From Gammaproteobacteria bacterium (GTDB lineage: Bacteria; Pseudomonadota; Gammaproteobacteria; UBA6186; Azoamicaceae), in contig JABDFC010000001.1 of assembly GCA_013286785.1 (NCBI GenBank), forward strand, positions 124,840 through 188,839: a stretch of 64,000 bases of DNA. The letters run 5' to 3'. A program made the position numbers and the translations under genes. Below, in pieces: positions 9,367 through 17,896 of the stretch; positions within the stretch are counted from its first letter, which is position 1, and each line of letters starts with the position of its first letter. Below the pieces are notes generated by a model. It saw only the letters and a program-made list of their open reading frames with translations. It was not told where the DNA came from and did not search any database.

Positions 9367-10297
9367 CCATAATGCCATGACACACCCAAATCTCCAAGAA
9401 CCCGTCCAAAAATTCTTACGCTACTTACAACAGGAAAGGCAATTTTCACCTCATACACTATCCAGTTACAAAACGGATCTCTTCGATATCATCCAGTTTG
9501 TTGTCCCATTACAAATGACACGCTGGGATGATATTCAAGAAAAAACCATTCGAGCTTTCTTGGTGGCTAAAAGGAGTAACGGAAACTCCACACGATCGCT
9601 CAATCGCCAACTGTCTGCATTGAAATCGTTTTACCGATACTTGATCCGTGAAAAATGTGTGGTAGATCAACAAGTCTTATCCATGACTTCTCTCAAAACA
9701 AATCGCTCTCTGCCCAAAGCATTGGATGTTGATCAAATGGCAAAGTTACTGGAAATATCTCCCACAAAACCACTCATCATCCGAGATGTTGCTTTGATAG
9801 AATTATTATATTCAGCAGGCCTTAGAGTTTCAGAAATTGTCTCTTTGAATGTTCAAGATCTTGATCTCCCACAACACCAAGCCACTGTCTTAGGGAAAGG
9901 GAAAAAGACCAGACTCGCTCTAATTGGCCAGGCAGCCATGAAAGCCCTCACACACTGGCTCTCCATCCGCTCAACACTCGCAAAATCCGAGGAGACTGCC
10001 TTGTTTGTGAATAAAGCAGGAACACGATTATCGACTCGAGCCGTTCAATATCGTCTCTTAGCACTTGGAATTCAACAAGGCATTGAGAGTCGAGTTTCTC
10101 CCCATCGCTTACGTCACAGTTTTGCCAGTCATTTGCTAGAATCTAGCCAGGACTTACGGTCCGTGCAAGAATTATTAGGGCATTCTGATCTAAACACCAC
10201 TCAAATTTATACTAAAATCAATTTTCAACACTTAGCCCATGTGTATGATGAATGTCACCCCAGAGCACACAAACAAACAAAGGATCCCAAACCATGA
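9347..10297 (+). CDS. xerC: Site-specific tyrosine recombinase XerC
   Basis: Partner of XerD in resolving chromosome dimers at dif during division. 316 residues with an N-terminal SAM-like core-binding domain (about 10-100; FSPHTLSSYKTDL) and a C-terminal catalytic domain. Catalytic residues are visible: Arg in SAGLRVSE, Lys in VLGKGKKTR, His-x-x-Arg in SPHRLRHSFASHLL, His in LLGHSDLNTT and the nucleophile Tyr in QIYTKI. The ATG at 9347 overlaps dapF; an in-frame ATG at 9377 is an alternative start and matches the typical XerC N-terminus slightly better. The stop overlaps the dsbB start as ATGA. Confidence 0.94.
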   Translation: MANFLSNHNAMTHPNLQEPVQKFLRYLQQERQFSPHTLSSYKTDLFDIIQFVVPLQMTRWDDIQEKTIRAFLVAKRSNGNSTRSLNRQLSALKSFYRYLIREKCVVDQQVLSMTSLKTNRSLPKALDVDQMAKLLEISPTKPLIIRDVALIELLYSAGLRVSEIVSLNVQDLDLPQHQATVLGKGKKTRLALIGQAAMKALTHWLSIRSTLAKSEETALFVNKAGTRLSTRAVQYRLLALGIQQGIESRVSPHRLRHSFASHLLESSQDLRSVQELLGHSDLNTTQIYTKINFQHLAHVYDECHPRAHKQTKDPKP

Positions 10298-10809
10298 AAA
10301 AACCATCTCTTTTATCTAACTGTCGCTTTCTTTTTTTGTGGGGTGCTATTGTGAGCCTGGGGCTTTTAGGCAGCGCCTATGCATTAGAATATGGCTATGA
10401 TCTGGAGCCTTGCTCTCTCTGTTATTTGCAGCGATATCTCTTGTGGGCACTGTGCTTTATGTTTTGGGTGGGTGCCATTTTCAATCATCGAAATCTTTGT
10501 CAGTATTTTTATTGCCCAACCAGTTTAATCATCTGCCTCCTTGGGATGGCTCTTTCTATCAGACAATTATGGTTGCAATATTTTACCGCCGGAGAAACAT
10601 CAAACTGTACCGCAGGATTTGAAAAAATGCTGGAATTTCAACCTTTTTTTACGGCACTTAAAGAAACTGTGATGAATGGCGACGGGTGCGGTGCAATCGA
10701 TTTTACTTTATTCGCACTTCCGCTTTCAGCTTGGTCTTTGTTGAGTTTTACGGTCTTTTTTATCTACACTGTTATTATTTTACGCTGGATAACAAAAAGG
10801 CGGGTTTAA
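10294..10809 (+). CDS. dsbB: Disulfide bond formation protein DsbB
   Basis: Inner-membrane quinone reductase that re-oxidises periplasmic DsbA. The ATG at 10294 is chosen because AAAGGA lies upstream and it forms an ATGA junction with the xerC stop. 171 residues, four predicted helices. First periplasmic cysteine pair Cys40-x-x-Cys43 (PCSLCYLQR), second pair Cys105 and Cys132 (SNCTAGF and GDGCG), as in E. coli DsbB. A DsbA homologue occurs in this window at 36.2 kb. The gene closes the lptM-dapF-xerC-dsbB cluster and runs into a strong terminator. Confidence 0.92.
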   Translation: MKKPSLLSNCRFLFLWGAIVSLGLLGSAYALEYGYDLEPCSLCYLQRYLLWALCFMFWVGAIFNHRNLCQYFYCPTSLIICLLGMALSIRQLWLQYFTAGETSNCTAGFEKMLEFQPFFTALKETVMNGDGCGAIDFTLFALPLSAWSLLSFTVFFIYTVIILRWITKRRV

Positions 10810-10820
10810 GCCCGCCTTTT
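10795..10820 (+). terminator. Rho-independent terminator after dsbB
   Basis: A perfect 10-bp stem: AAAAGGCGGG pairs with CCCGCCTTTT around a 6-nt loop. It overlaps the dsbB stop codon and ends in a T tract. Flanking A and T runs make it potentially bidirectional, although no gene converges from the other side. Confidence 0.9.
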
Positions 10821-11211
10821 ACTCAATCATCCTTGATGGAAGACAATCCTTGTCAGTCAAATCCTTTGACTTAATCCTCGCTATCCTTCCTGGACAGTTT
10901 CAGAATACCAAACTGAAATATTTATACAAGCCAGTAAAACGTGTATTTTATCGTTTTAGTTTTTTTTTGCTCTAAACCCCAAAAAAATTGTTGATGGTTT
11001 TCAACATGTTACTTAGGGGTTTCCCTATTTTTGTCCTTTTTCACGCGCAAGATGCAGCCATGACGCACAAAAGAATGGGCAATGGCTTACACGAATTTCT
11101 GCTGATTTTCTTAAGTCTTATCCACTACAAAAGCCAAGATCCTTGACTTAAAGAATAGGATAGACTTAACTGGGAAGAGTTACCCAATCTTGCAAATGAG
11201 GGGATATAACG
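10821..11211. other. 391-bp gene-free stretch with nested inverted repeats
   Basis: No convincing ORF. Two structures are visible. The first is AAACCCC at 10974-10980 pairing with GGGGTTT at 11016-11022, enclosing TGTTGA (10989-10994) and TCAACA (11001-11006). The second is TTAAGTCTTATCC at 11111-11123 against GGATAGACTTAA at 11158-11169, just upstream of the Rsd-like gene. The second could be a regulator site or a leader hairpin. A TTGACT hexamer at 11143 may be a -35 box, but its -10 is poor. Confidence 0.4.
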
Positions 11212-11637
11212 TTGCTGCAACAAACAAAATTTGAATCGTTTCCAAGATCCCAAATTGACCTTTTAGTAAACCAATGGTTAAAACATCGACAAGAAGTATT
11301 AGTACATTATAGTCAATTAAGTGTATCTCAACAGAATCAAACGGAAACGCTCCAAGAATTTTGCCAAATTTTAATGGACTATGTTGCAACAGGACATTTT
11401 AAAATGTTTGAAAAATTGGCTGACTGCTACTCCAACTCCCAATCTTCCTCACTAGAACTCGATGGGAATTTATTAAAGAAAATATTACTCACCACAGATG
11501 TAGTCTTAGATTTTAACGACAAATACACCAACACAGAAAATCTCGAAACGTTACCCTTTGATCTTTCTCATCTCGGAGAAAGCCTTGCCAACAGAATGGA
11601 TTGGGAAGACGAATTTATTAAAGTTTGCTTACAGTAG
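11212..11637 (+). CDS. Rsd/AlgQ-family anti-sigma70 regulator
   Basis: 141-residue helical protein matching the Rsd/AlgQ pattern. Matching features are an N-terminal LVNQWLKHRQEVLVHYSQL segment (Rsd: LVDRWL..R..LLVAYYNL), FCQILMDYVATGHFKMFEKL in the middle, and a C-terminal LGESLANRM..EDEFI. In E. coli Rsd binds region 4 of sigma70 and frees core polymerase for alternative sigma factors in stationary phase; AlgQ in Pseudomonas also affects virulence gene expression. The start is a TTG at 11212 with a strong GAGGGGAT site 7 nt upstream; no ATG is suitably placed. The central region is shorter than in E. coli. Confidence 0.85.
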   Translation: MLQQTKFESFPRSQIDLLVNQWLKHRQEVLVHYSQLSVSQQNQTETLQEFCQILMDYVATGHFKMFEKLADCYSNSQSSSLELDGNLLKKILLTTDVVLDFNDKYTNTENLETLPFDLSHLGESLANRMDWEDEFIKVCLQ

Positions 11638-11653
11638 GGAAGTACTTTTTTGT

Positions 11654-12192
11654 TTATTGCATTCTAGCTTGATGATGACTGCTAATTTCTCTTAACAGTA
11701 TTTCTCTTGCTTCTCTAATTTTCGGATCACGCTCTTCCAAAACTGCATTTATATCCTCTAAGAATTCAGCTTTTTCAACTTCTTGTTTATCAATTAATCG
11801 ATTATCATAAAGCCATTCAGTTATTTCTCTCCATCTCCAGAGAGGTGAACGATCTGTTAGTTTCATAAGGGGCTTAGGAAAAAATTTTCTTCTTTTATCA
11901 TTTGTCCACAGTGAAACTGTTTGCCGTGAATTTGAAGTCCTCTTAGCAATTTCCGATTCTGTCACCCAGTCTTCCGGTGCCACGCTTGCTACAACACTGC
12001 CTAAAGGAGAAGATTCAACATTTTTAATTGCACTTATAACTGCTTCTTTTAACGATACCGCTTCTCGATCAAAATCTAAATAAACTGTACCATAAGCGCA
12101 TCATCACACCCAGCATTATAAAGAATACCATCTAAATTAGGAGTATCTTCATCTACTTCTTTCAAAATTAATGTAAATTGATGTACCTTCAT
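11654..12192 (-). pseudogene. HTH-domain protein gene, frameshifted by an internal deletion
   Basis: Reading from the ATG at 12192, a frame encodes MKVHQFTLILKEVDEDTPNL...YNAGCDDALM and stops at about 12088. The next frame resumes at once with TVYLDFDREAVSLKEAVISAIKNVESS and runs through VTESEIAKRTSNSRQTVSLW, a helix-turn-helix, to the stop at 11654. The two halves read as one protein of about 180 residues. The join around 12095-12100 appears to have lost a few residues' worth of DNA, a deletion not divisible by three. The downstream half (109 codons from a GTG at 11983) could still be translated alone and would keep the HTH. I know proteins of this overall pattern only as uncharacterised DNA-binding proteins. 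Confidence 0.75.
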
Positions 12193-12208
12193 AGATGTTC
12201 ACCAAATT

Positions 12209-12544
12209 CTATTCTTTCCAATCCCGCTCTAAATATTGCAACTTCCCTGGAACATCTTTCCAAGTTTCTGCATCGGGCAAACTGCCCTTATTGCGGTTAA
12301 TAACAGGCCACTTTTTTGAAAGTTCGGCATTCAGTGCTAAAAAAGGCTGTTGCTCTTCAGATAAATTGTCTTCTGAATGAATTGCATTGGCTGGACATTC
12401 GGGTTCGCATAATGCACAGTCAATACATTCGTCCGGATCGATCACTAAAAAATTAGGTCCCTCGCGAAAACAATCTACAGGGCACACTTCGACACAATCG
12501 GTATACTTACAACGAATACAATTCTCAGTAACAACAAATGTCAT
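12209..12544 (-). CDS. fdxA: Seven-iron ferredoxin FdxA
   Basis: 111-residue soluble electron carrier with one [3Fe-4S] and one [4Fe-4S] cluster. Nine cysteines are visible: Cys9, 12, 17, 21 and 25 ([18 protein letters not shown]) and Cys40, 43, 46 and 50 ([13 protein letters not shown]), the latter a classic CxxCxxCxxxCP motif. The acidic C-terminal tail ending [11 protein letters not shown] is typical of proteobacterial FdxA. Redox partner unknown from context. A HAD-family gene lies 73 bp upstream on the same strand. Confidence 0.96.
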   Translation of the reverse strand: MTFVVTENCIRCKYTDCVEVCPVDCFREGPNFLVIDPDECIDCALCEPECPANAIHSEDNLSEEQQPFLALNAELSKKWPVINRNKGSLPDAETWKDVPGKLQYLERDWKE

Positions 12545-12617
12545 ATGCTTATCCCCAGACAGAAAATCAACTCAAAAAAACTTAAGACCATTCTTTGGCT
12601 TTTTAACATACCCTCTA

Positions 12618-13184
12618 TTAAACAATCAATCGTTCTATGATCCGTAAACTCATGAAAAATAGCTCTGGGACCGGCCTTTTTCGCAAATTAATCCAGGGCT
12701 TGGTAATATAACAGGCTGTAGTCTCCGCGATGATAGCTGCCAATATGCCGGTTAAAAGCCGGTCATCAACGACCAATAACTCACGAGCCTCTATCTTTAC
12801 CCGCTGCAAAATTTGAAAGATGCCCTCAGGATAGGGTTTTTTTCGCGCGGCTCTTACCAAAATAACGCCTTTAAAATGTTCCGAAAAATAGGATTCCCGC
12901 GCTTCCGTCGGCTTATTCGTTAAGATAAATACCTTTCCCTGCCCAAAGACTTCAATAGAGTTATTAAGCCAACTCCCAATTGTTGGACTGATCTCTCTTT
13001 CCCCATAAGATGCCAAGACCCCATCAAAATCGAGAGCTAATGCCCGAATACCCTGTGCTTTAACGGCGCTGAGATCGAGATCGAGTACTGTTTTGCACTG
13101 CAATGCCCGTTGACGACGATAGACTCGAAGTCTCGCGCGGTGCTGCCAGGCCATGCCTAGGGAATAATAGAGACGGTGAATCAT
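12618..13184 (-). CDS. YqeG-type HAD-superfamily phosphatase
   Basis: 188-residue HAD hydrolase of the subfamily IIIA/YqeG type. Motif I is LALDFDGVLASYG with the DxD nucleophile/acid-base pair; motif II Thr/Ser is in VFILTNKPTEAR; motif III Lys in RAARKKPYPEG; motif IV Asp in LLVVDDRLLTGILAA. I choose the ATG at 13184 because AAAGG lies 8 nt upstream; an alternative TTG at 13205 has no ribosome-binding site. Bacillus YqeG and mitochondrial GEP4 (a phosphatidylglycerophosphate phosphatase) share the fold, but the substrate here is unproven. Neighbouring fdxA lies downstream on the same strand. Confidence 0.82.
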   Translation of the reverse strand: MIHRLYYSLGMAWQHRARLRVYRRQRALQCKTVLDLDLSAVKAQGIRALALDFDGVLASYGEREISPTIGSWLNNSIEVFGQGKVFILTNKPTEARESYFSEHFKGVILVRAARKKPYPEGIFQILQRVKIEARELLVVDDRLLTGILAAIIAETTACYITKPWINLRKRPVPELFFMSLRIIERLIV

Positions 13185-13260
13185 AGAAACAGCCTTTAAA
13201 ATCAATTGAAACCATGGTAATTAACTTGATTTTTTTTGTCCAATCAGATATTTTAATTGG

Positions 13261-13530
13261 ATGATGGCTATTAAGTATTTACAAGAATTTGTCAAAGAAC
13301 TCTCTCAATCACTACCGCCTTCGGTAGAACAAGTAAAAAACGAGCTCCTTTCAGAACTGCAACTAGGACTACCTGGTTTATTAAAAAAAATGGACTTAGT
13401 TGATCGCCAAGAATTTGACATCCAAACGGAAGTATTAAGAAAAGCCAGAATAAAGCTACAAGCACTCGAAGAAAAAATTTCACTGCTCGAAAAACAGAAA
13501 TTACCCAACTCATTCACACGAATGGATTAA
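13261..13530 (+). CDS. ubiK: UbiK (YqiC/BMFP) ubiquinone biosynthesis accessory factor
   Basis: 89-residue protein: an amphipathic N-terminal helix (LQEFVKELSQSLPPSVEQVKNE) and a C-terminal trimeric coiled coil with the family motif DLVDRQEFDIQTEVLRKARIKLQALEEK split over residues 42-75. UbiK stimulates aerobic ubiquinone synthesis by bridging the Ubi complex with membranes and interacts with UbiJ. The start may be either of two consecutive ATGs (13261 or 13264). A YbaL-type antiporter follows 42 bp downstream and comM further on; ubiK-comM proximity is common in gammaproteobacteria. Confidence 0.9.
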   Translation: MMAIKYLQEFVKELSQSLPPSVEQVKNELLSELQLGLPGLLKKMDLVDRQEFDIQTEVLRKARIKLQALEEKISLLEKQKLPNSFTRMD

Positions 13531-13572
13531 TTAAACCTTTCATACTCTGCATAATACAGGTAAAATAAGAAC

Positions 13573-15558
13573 ATGGAACAATTTCAATATATTTTAATTT
13601 TGCTGGGATGCGCTGTTACTGTCGTTGCACTCTTTCGCCGTATTCATTTACCCCCCATCTTAGGATATCTCTTTGTCGGGATGGTTGTCGGCCCAGGGGG
13701 CTTTGCTTTTATCCCCAGTATCCAAGATCTCACTTTCTTAGCTGAGTTCGGAGTTGTGTTCCTCATGTTCACCATCGGCCTTGAATTTTCTTGGGCCAGG
13801 ATCATGACCATGCGCAAAGCCTTGTTAGGATTGGGCGGCATTCAAGTCTTATTGTGTACAGTGGTTGCAACGATTGTGGGTTGGTATTTGGGCCTTGCCC
13901 CCAAAACCGCATTTGTCGCTGCCGGAGCACTGGCACTCTCTTCGACAGCCGTCGTTGTTAAACAATTGGCTGAACAACATGAATTGCACACCATTCACGG
14001 CCGCTTATCGATTGGTATCTTACTCTTTCAGGATTTAGCCGCTGTCTTATTTTTAATTCTGATCCCTGCTCTGGCCAGTAAAGATCAAAATGCCCTTTTC
14101 CTTCCAATATTTTTAGCACTGATTAAAGGGGTCAGCATTTGTATCATGCTGGCATTGGTCGGACAGTGGCTCTTAAGACCCTTATTCCACGAAGTAGCGA
14201 AGTCACATTCCACTGAATTATTTATGATGGCTGCATTGATGGTGGTGTTGGGCGCGGCTTGGATCACGCATTACCTACAACTCTCCATGGCACTCGGTGC
14301 GTTTTTAGCGGGCTTAATGCTAGGGGAAACCGAGTTTCGTCATCAAATTGAAATTGACATTCGACCCTTCCGAGATGTGCTATTGGGTCTCTTTTTTATT
14401 ACCATTGGGGCACTGTTACACATCGACACTTTACCCAGACATTGGCATTGGGTATTGTTTATCTTATTCAGCCTTATTGCCTTCAAAACAGTGCTGATTA
14501 TGGCTCTAACGCGCATTGTCGGCGGCGTCGCACTGTCTAAAGCCTTTCGCACTGGTTTGATCCTCTCGCAAGGGGGAGAATTCGGCTTTGTTATTCTGAC
14601 CGTCGGTATTAACAACCACCTCATCGATCCCGTTCAAAGCCAAGTCGTTGTTGCTGCTGTCGTCTTGAGTATTGTCGTCGCACCGCTCTTGATTCGATAT
14701 AATAAAGCCATCAGTAACCACTTATTCAAACAAGTGGAAGAAATCGTTCCTGAAGAACATAAAGGCCTGCCACTCTCTGAACATGCTGCCGAATTAAAAG
14801 ATCATGTGATTATCTGCGGATTTGGACGAGTAGGGCAGATATTAGCCCGCTTTTTAGAACAAGAAAATATTACTTCTATTGCCCTAGATTTGGATCCCAT
14901 GCGAATTTCTTCCTCTACTTTAGCAGGAGAACACGCCTTTTTTGGAGATGCAAGACGTCCCGAAGTCTTGGCAGCAGCAGGATTAGCTCGTGCACGAATG
15001 ATCGTCATCAGTTTTGCTGACGAACCCGCTGCTTTAGAAACACTGCGCCATATCCGCGCACTCAGATTAGATATACCAGTATTTGTTCGCACGAAAAATG
15101 ATTCGAATTTAAAAACTTTCCAAGAAGCCGGTGCAACAGAGGTAGTACCAGAATCTCTAGAAGCGAGCTTAATGTTGGCTTCTCATTTACTTTTGATGTT
15201 AGGTGTTCCTGCCTCTCGGATCTTATTCAAAATTAGGGCCATTCACGCGGACAGATATCGCGTCATCCAAGGATTTTTCAAAGGAACGGATGAACCCACT
15301 CTATTAGAAGAAGCCGATGCGGCTCGTATGAGCCTACACGCCATTACGGTCACTGAAAATGCTTATGCCGTCGGAAAAGCCATCGAAGACATCTCCGACG
15401 CTGAGAATCCCCTGGCGATTAAAGTCCTCACGCGCGGTTCAACCCGATATCCGGATCCTGATCCTAAAATGATCATTCAAGCCGGTGATGTTTTGGTTCT
15501 GTTTGCAACTCCAGAATCACTGTACTTGCTGGGTGAAAAAATCCTACGTGGTCTTTGA
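13573..15558 (+). CDS. YbaL-type CPA2 antiporter with RCK_N and RCK_C domains
   Basis: Inner-membrane cation:proton antiporter of 661 residues. The membrane part (about residues 5-385) carries GYLFVGMVVGPGG, FTIGLEFSW, LSSTAVVVKQLAE and ILSQGGEFGFVIL. A TrkA_N domain begins at VIICGFGRVGQILARFLE (about 415). A TrkA_C domain (about 555-655) ends in MIIQAGDVLVLFATPESL. The RCK_C distinguishes it from the CPA2 protein at 3.7-5.5 kb and matches E. coli YbaL. Probably nucleotide-gated K+ or Na+ efflux. It is 42 bp downstream of ubiK and may be co-transcribed. Confidence 0.9.
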   Translation: MEQFQYILILLGCAVTVVALFRRIHLPPILGYLFVGMVVGPGGFAFIPSIQDLTFLAEFGVVFLMFTIGLEFSWARIMTMRKALLGLGGIQVLLCTVVATIVGWYLGLAPKTAFVAAGALALSSTAVVVKQLAEQHELHTIHGRLSIGILLFQDLAAVLFLILIPALASKDQNALFLPIFLALIKGVSICIMLALVGQWLLRPLFHEVAKSHSTELFMMAALMVVLGAAWITHYLQLSMALGAFLAGLMLGETEFRHQIEIDIRPFRDVLLGLFFITIGALLHIDTLPRHWHWVLFILFSLIAFKTVLIMALTRIVGGVALSKAFRTGLILSQGGEFGFVILTVGINNHLIDPVQSQVVVAAVVLSIVVAPLLIRYNKAISNHLFKQVEEIVPEEHKGLPLSEHAAELKDHVIICGFGRVGQILARFLEQENITSIALDLDPMRISSSTLAGEHAFFGDARRPEVLAAAGLARARMIVISFADEPAALETLRHIRALRLDIPVFVRTKNDSNLKTFQEAGATEVVPESLEASLMLASHLLLMLGVPASRILFKIRAIHADRYRVIQGFFKGTDEPTLLEEADAARMSLHAITVTENAYAVGKAIEDISDAENPLAIKVLTRGSTRYPDPDPKMIIQAGDVLVLFATPESLYLLGEKILRGL

Positions 15559-15746
15559 TCCCCCACATCAATAAACGCTTCATACTCACTCAGAAATGAG
15601 TTCAACATCGCTCAAATGTGTTACCTATGTTCGTGAACACCTATTACCCCCCGGCCTTTACGCAAAAACGGGGATCCCGCTTTCTATAAACTTATCCGCT
15701 ACTTGTCTGACTAGTCAATGGCTCCATCTTTCAGTATAAAGTCTCC

Positions 15747-17270
15747 ATGAGATTAGCTGTTGTCTACAGCCGAGCATCCCTCGGCATTCAAGCACCCTTG
15801 GTTACCGTAGAAACCCATCTTTCTGCTGGGTTGCCAGGATTCACTATCGTAGGACTCCCGGAAACTGCCGTTAAAGAGAGTAAAGATCGTGTTCGCAGTG
15901 CCATTTTAAACAGCCAATTTGATTTTCCATCTCGCCGTATTACGATAAATCTTGCCCCCGCAGATTTACCAAAAGAAGGAGGCCGCTTCGATTTGCCCAT
16001 TGCTTTGGGCATCTTAGCCGCTTCACAACAAATCCCCTGTAATGCCCTACACACTTATGAATTTGTCGGAGAATTAGCCTTATCTGGAAAACTCCATGCC
16101 ATTCACGGAACGTTACCGGTTGCATTAGCAAGCCGTAAAGCCAACAGAACCTTAGTGCTCCCCTTGCAGAACGCCGAAGAAGCCGCTTTACCCGGCGATA
16201 ATCACATTCTCGCAGCCACCCATTTGCTGGATGTCTCCGCGCATCTTATCCAAAAGATCCCTTTAAATTCCTACGTTCGCCAAAACCCCTCTGTCACGGA
16301 ATCGACAGCGGCACAATTAGATTTGGCCGAAGTCAAAGGCCAAATGCATGCCAAACGTGCCTTGGAAATTACCGCTGCAGGAGGACACGGTTTACTGATG
16401 ATGGGACCTCCAGGGACAGGCAAAACCATGCTGGCAAGTCGTCTTCCCAGTATTTTACCGCCATTATCCCTGGATGAAGCATTAGAGGTGATTGCCATTC
16501 ATTCTGTCAGCCGGAATCATCAACCTCGTCTACCCTTTGGGCAGCGTCCTTTTCGCGCACCGCATCACACCGCTTCTGCCAGTGCTTTAGTCGGTGGCGG
16601 CAGCTATCCACGACCCGGGGAAGTTTCCTTAGCACATAATGGCGTTTTGTTTTTGGATGAATTACCTGAATTTGACAGACGAGTTTTAGAAGTGTTACGC
16701 GAACCTCTGGAATCGGGTACCATTCTGATTTCGCGCGCGACACGGCAAACAGAATTCCCAGCACGATTTCAACTCGTCGCTGCCATGAATCCCTGTCCTT
16801 GCGGATATTTAGGAGATCTGAAAAGGCGTTGCCAGTGCACATTGGACCAAATTAAACGCTATCGATCACGACTGTCTGGACCCTTATTAGACCGAATTGA
16901 TATGCAAGTGGAAGTTCCAGCCCTTCCCATCGAAACATTATCCTTCTCGCACACGCTCCCAGAAGAAAACAGCGATGTTGTTTTAAAACGCGTTATCTCT
17001 GCCGTAGAAAGACAACACGCTCGAGCTTTAAAACAAAATGCCAGATTAACAAATCGAGAAATTCAACAATACTGTGTTCTTGAACCTAAAACCCACCAAT
17101 TTGTCACTCAAGCCATCGAAAAACTTGGGCTCAGTGCACGTTCTTATCACCGTATTTTAAAACTCGCACGCACCATTGCTGATCTAGAAGGATCTGATAC
17201 GGTTAATCATGAACATATCATCGAAGCGCTTTCATTTAGAAAGATCGAGCAATTATCGGGTCCTAAGTAG
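15747..17270 (+). CDS. comM: ComM/YifB-family Mg-chelatase-like AAA+ helicase
   Basis: 507 residues. The N-terminal ChlI-type domain has GLPGFTIVGLPETAVKESKDRVRSA. It is followed by an AAA+ core with Walker A GPPGTGKTMLASR (about 219-231), Walker B VLFLDELPEF and the zinc-like cysteine cluster NPCPCGYLGD...CQC, then a C-terminal helical lid (LSARSYHRILKLARTIADL). ComM is a hexameric branch-migration helicase that promotes integration of divergent DNA during natural transformation (shown in Vibrio and Acinetobacter). It is transcribed alone towards the convergent cytochrome gene. Confidence 0.94.
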   Translation: MRLAVVYSRASLGIQAPLVTVETHLSAGLPGFTIVGLPETAVKESKDRVRSAILNSQFDFPSRRITINLAPADLPKEGGRFDLPIALGILAASQQIPCNALHTYEFVGELALSGKLHAIHGTLPVALASRKANRTLVLPLQNAEEAALPGDNHILAATHLLDVSAHLIQKIPLNSYVRQNPSVTESTAAQLDLAEVKGQMHAKRALEITAAGGHGLLMMGPPGTGKTMLASRLPSILPPLSLDEALEVIAIHSVSRNHQPRLPFGQRPFRAPHHTASASALVGGGSYPRPGEVSLAHNGVLFLDELPEFDRRVLEVLREPLESGTILISRATRQTEFPARFQLVAAMNPCPCGYLGDLKRRCQCTLDQIKRYRSRLSGPLLDRIDMQVEVPALPIETLSFSHTLPEENSDVVLKRVISAVERQHARALKQNARLTNREIQQYCVLEPKTHQFVTQAIEKLGLSARSYHRILKLARTIADLEGSDTVNHEHIIEALSFRKIEQLSGPK

Positions 17271-17289
17271 TTTATCGGTAAACATTAAC

Positions 17290-17304
17290 TGATAATGATT
17301 ATCA
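17290..17304. promoter_or_regulatory. Perfect 7-1-7 Fur-box palindrome
   Basis: TGATAATGATTATCA is an exact match to the 7-1-7 Fur operator core TGATAAT-N-ATTATCA. It lies 20 bp after the comM stop and 88 bp before the end of the convergent cytochrome gene, so it does not sit upstream of any evident protein gene. A small ORF reads rightward from 17295 but looks spurious. Confidence 0.6.
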
Positions 17305-17392
17305 ATAAATGGCTTTATTTAAAGGGGGGTGAAAATCCTAAAATAAGAATCTTCATATTAAAGCTATTTGGATGCGTAAACAGCGACCCTGA

Positions 17393-17818
17393 TTATTTTG
17401 AATGTGAAATCATATATTCGATTGCTTCTTTGATCTCGTCATCACTGCAACTCATGCACGTTCCTTTCGGGGGCATTGCTTTATAACCGTGAATTGCATG
17501 CTGTAATAAAGTATCCATGCCTTCTGCAATACGGGGCGCCCATTCGTCTTTATCCCCAAATTTCGGTGCACCAGCCAACCCAGGGCCATGGCAGATATGG
17601 CAAGTGTCTTCGTAGCGCTTTTGACCGGGATTCAATGCGACTGCAGGCTTCTGTTCTACAACCTTTCCGCCGGCTTCGACCGTTACTTGTCCTTCGGGTT
17701 GCAATCGAAGTAAAATTTGCTTTTCATCTAACGAACCAGATAAGTCTGCAAAGCAAAAGGCTGTCGCGAAGAGAATTGAAAACAAACCAAGGCAATATGG
17801 CCAGCTTAACCACTTCAC
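17393..17818 (-). CDS. Cytochrome c5-like monoheme protein
   Basis: 141-residue periplasmic cytochrome c. I choose the GTG at 17818 because it has AAGGGGAA upstream and gives a clean signal peptide (Val/Met-KWLSWPYCLGLFSILFATAFCFA). The longer frame to 17914 would run into the divergent Sua5 gene. The heme site is CHICH in RYEDTCHICHGPG. An axial Met is likely in YKAMPPKG, and a second cysteine pair follows in GTCMSCSDDE, a hallmark of the c5 type. Probably an electron carrier to a terminal oxidase. Its 3' end faces comM. Confidence 0.87.
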   Translation of the reverse strand: MKWLSWPYCLGLFSILFATAFCFADLSGSLDEKQILLRLQPEGQVTVEAGGKVVEQKPAVALNPGQKRYEDTCHICHGPGLAGAPKFGDKDEWAPRIAEGMDTLLQHAIHGYKAMPPKGTCMSCSDDEIKEAIEYMISHSK

Positions 17819-17896
17819 GCGATGGTTCCCCTTCAGATCTGGACGAGTGTTAAGATCCATTATATTATAGTGCACCCCTCTCTTCTTAGAGCTACA

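Noticed and set aside
17295-17486. Short plus-strand ORF beginning inside the Fur box
   Set aside because: No ribosome-binding site, unremarkable peptide, and most of it is antisense to the cytochrome gene.
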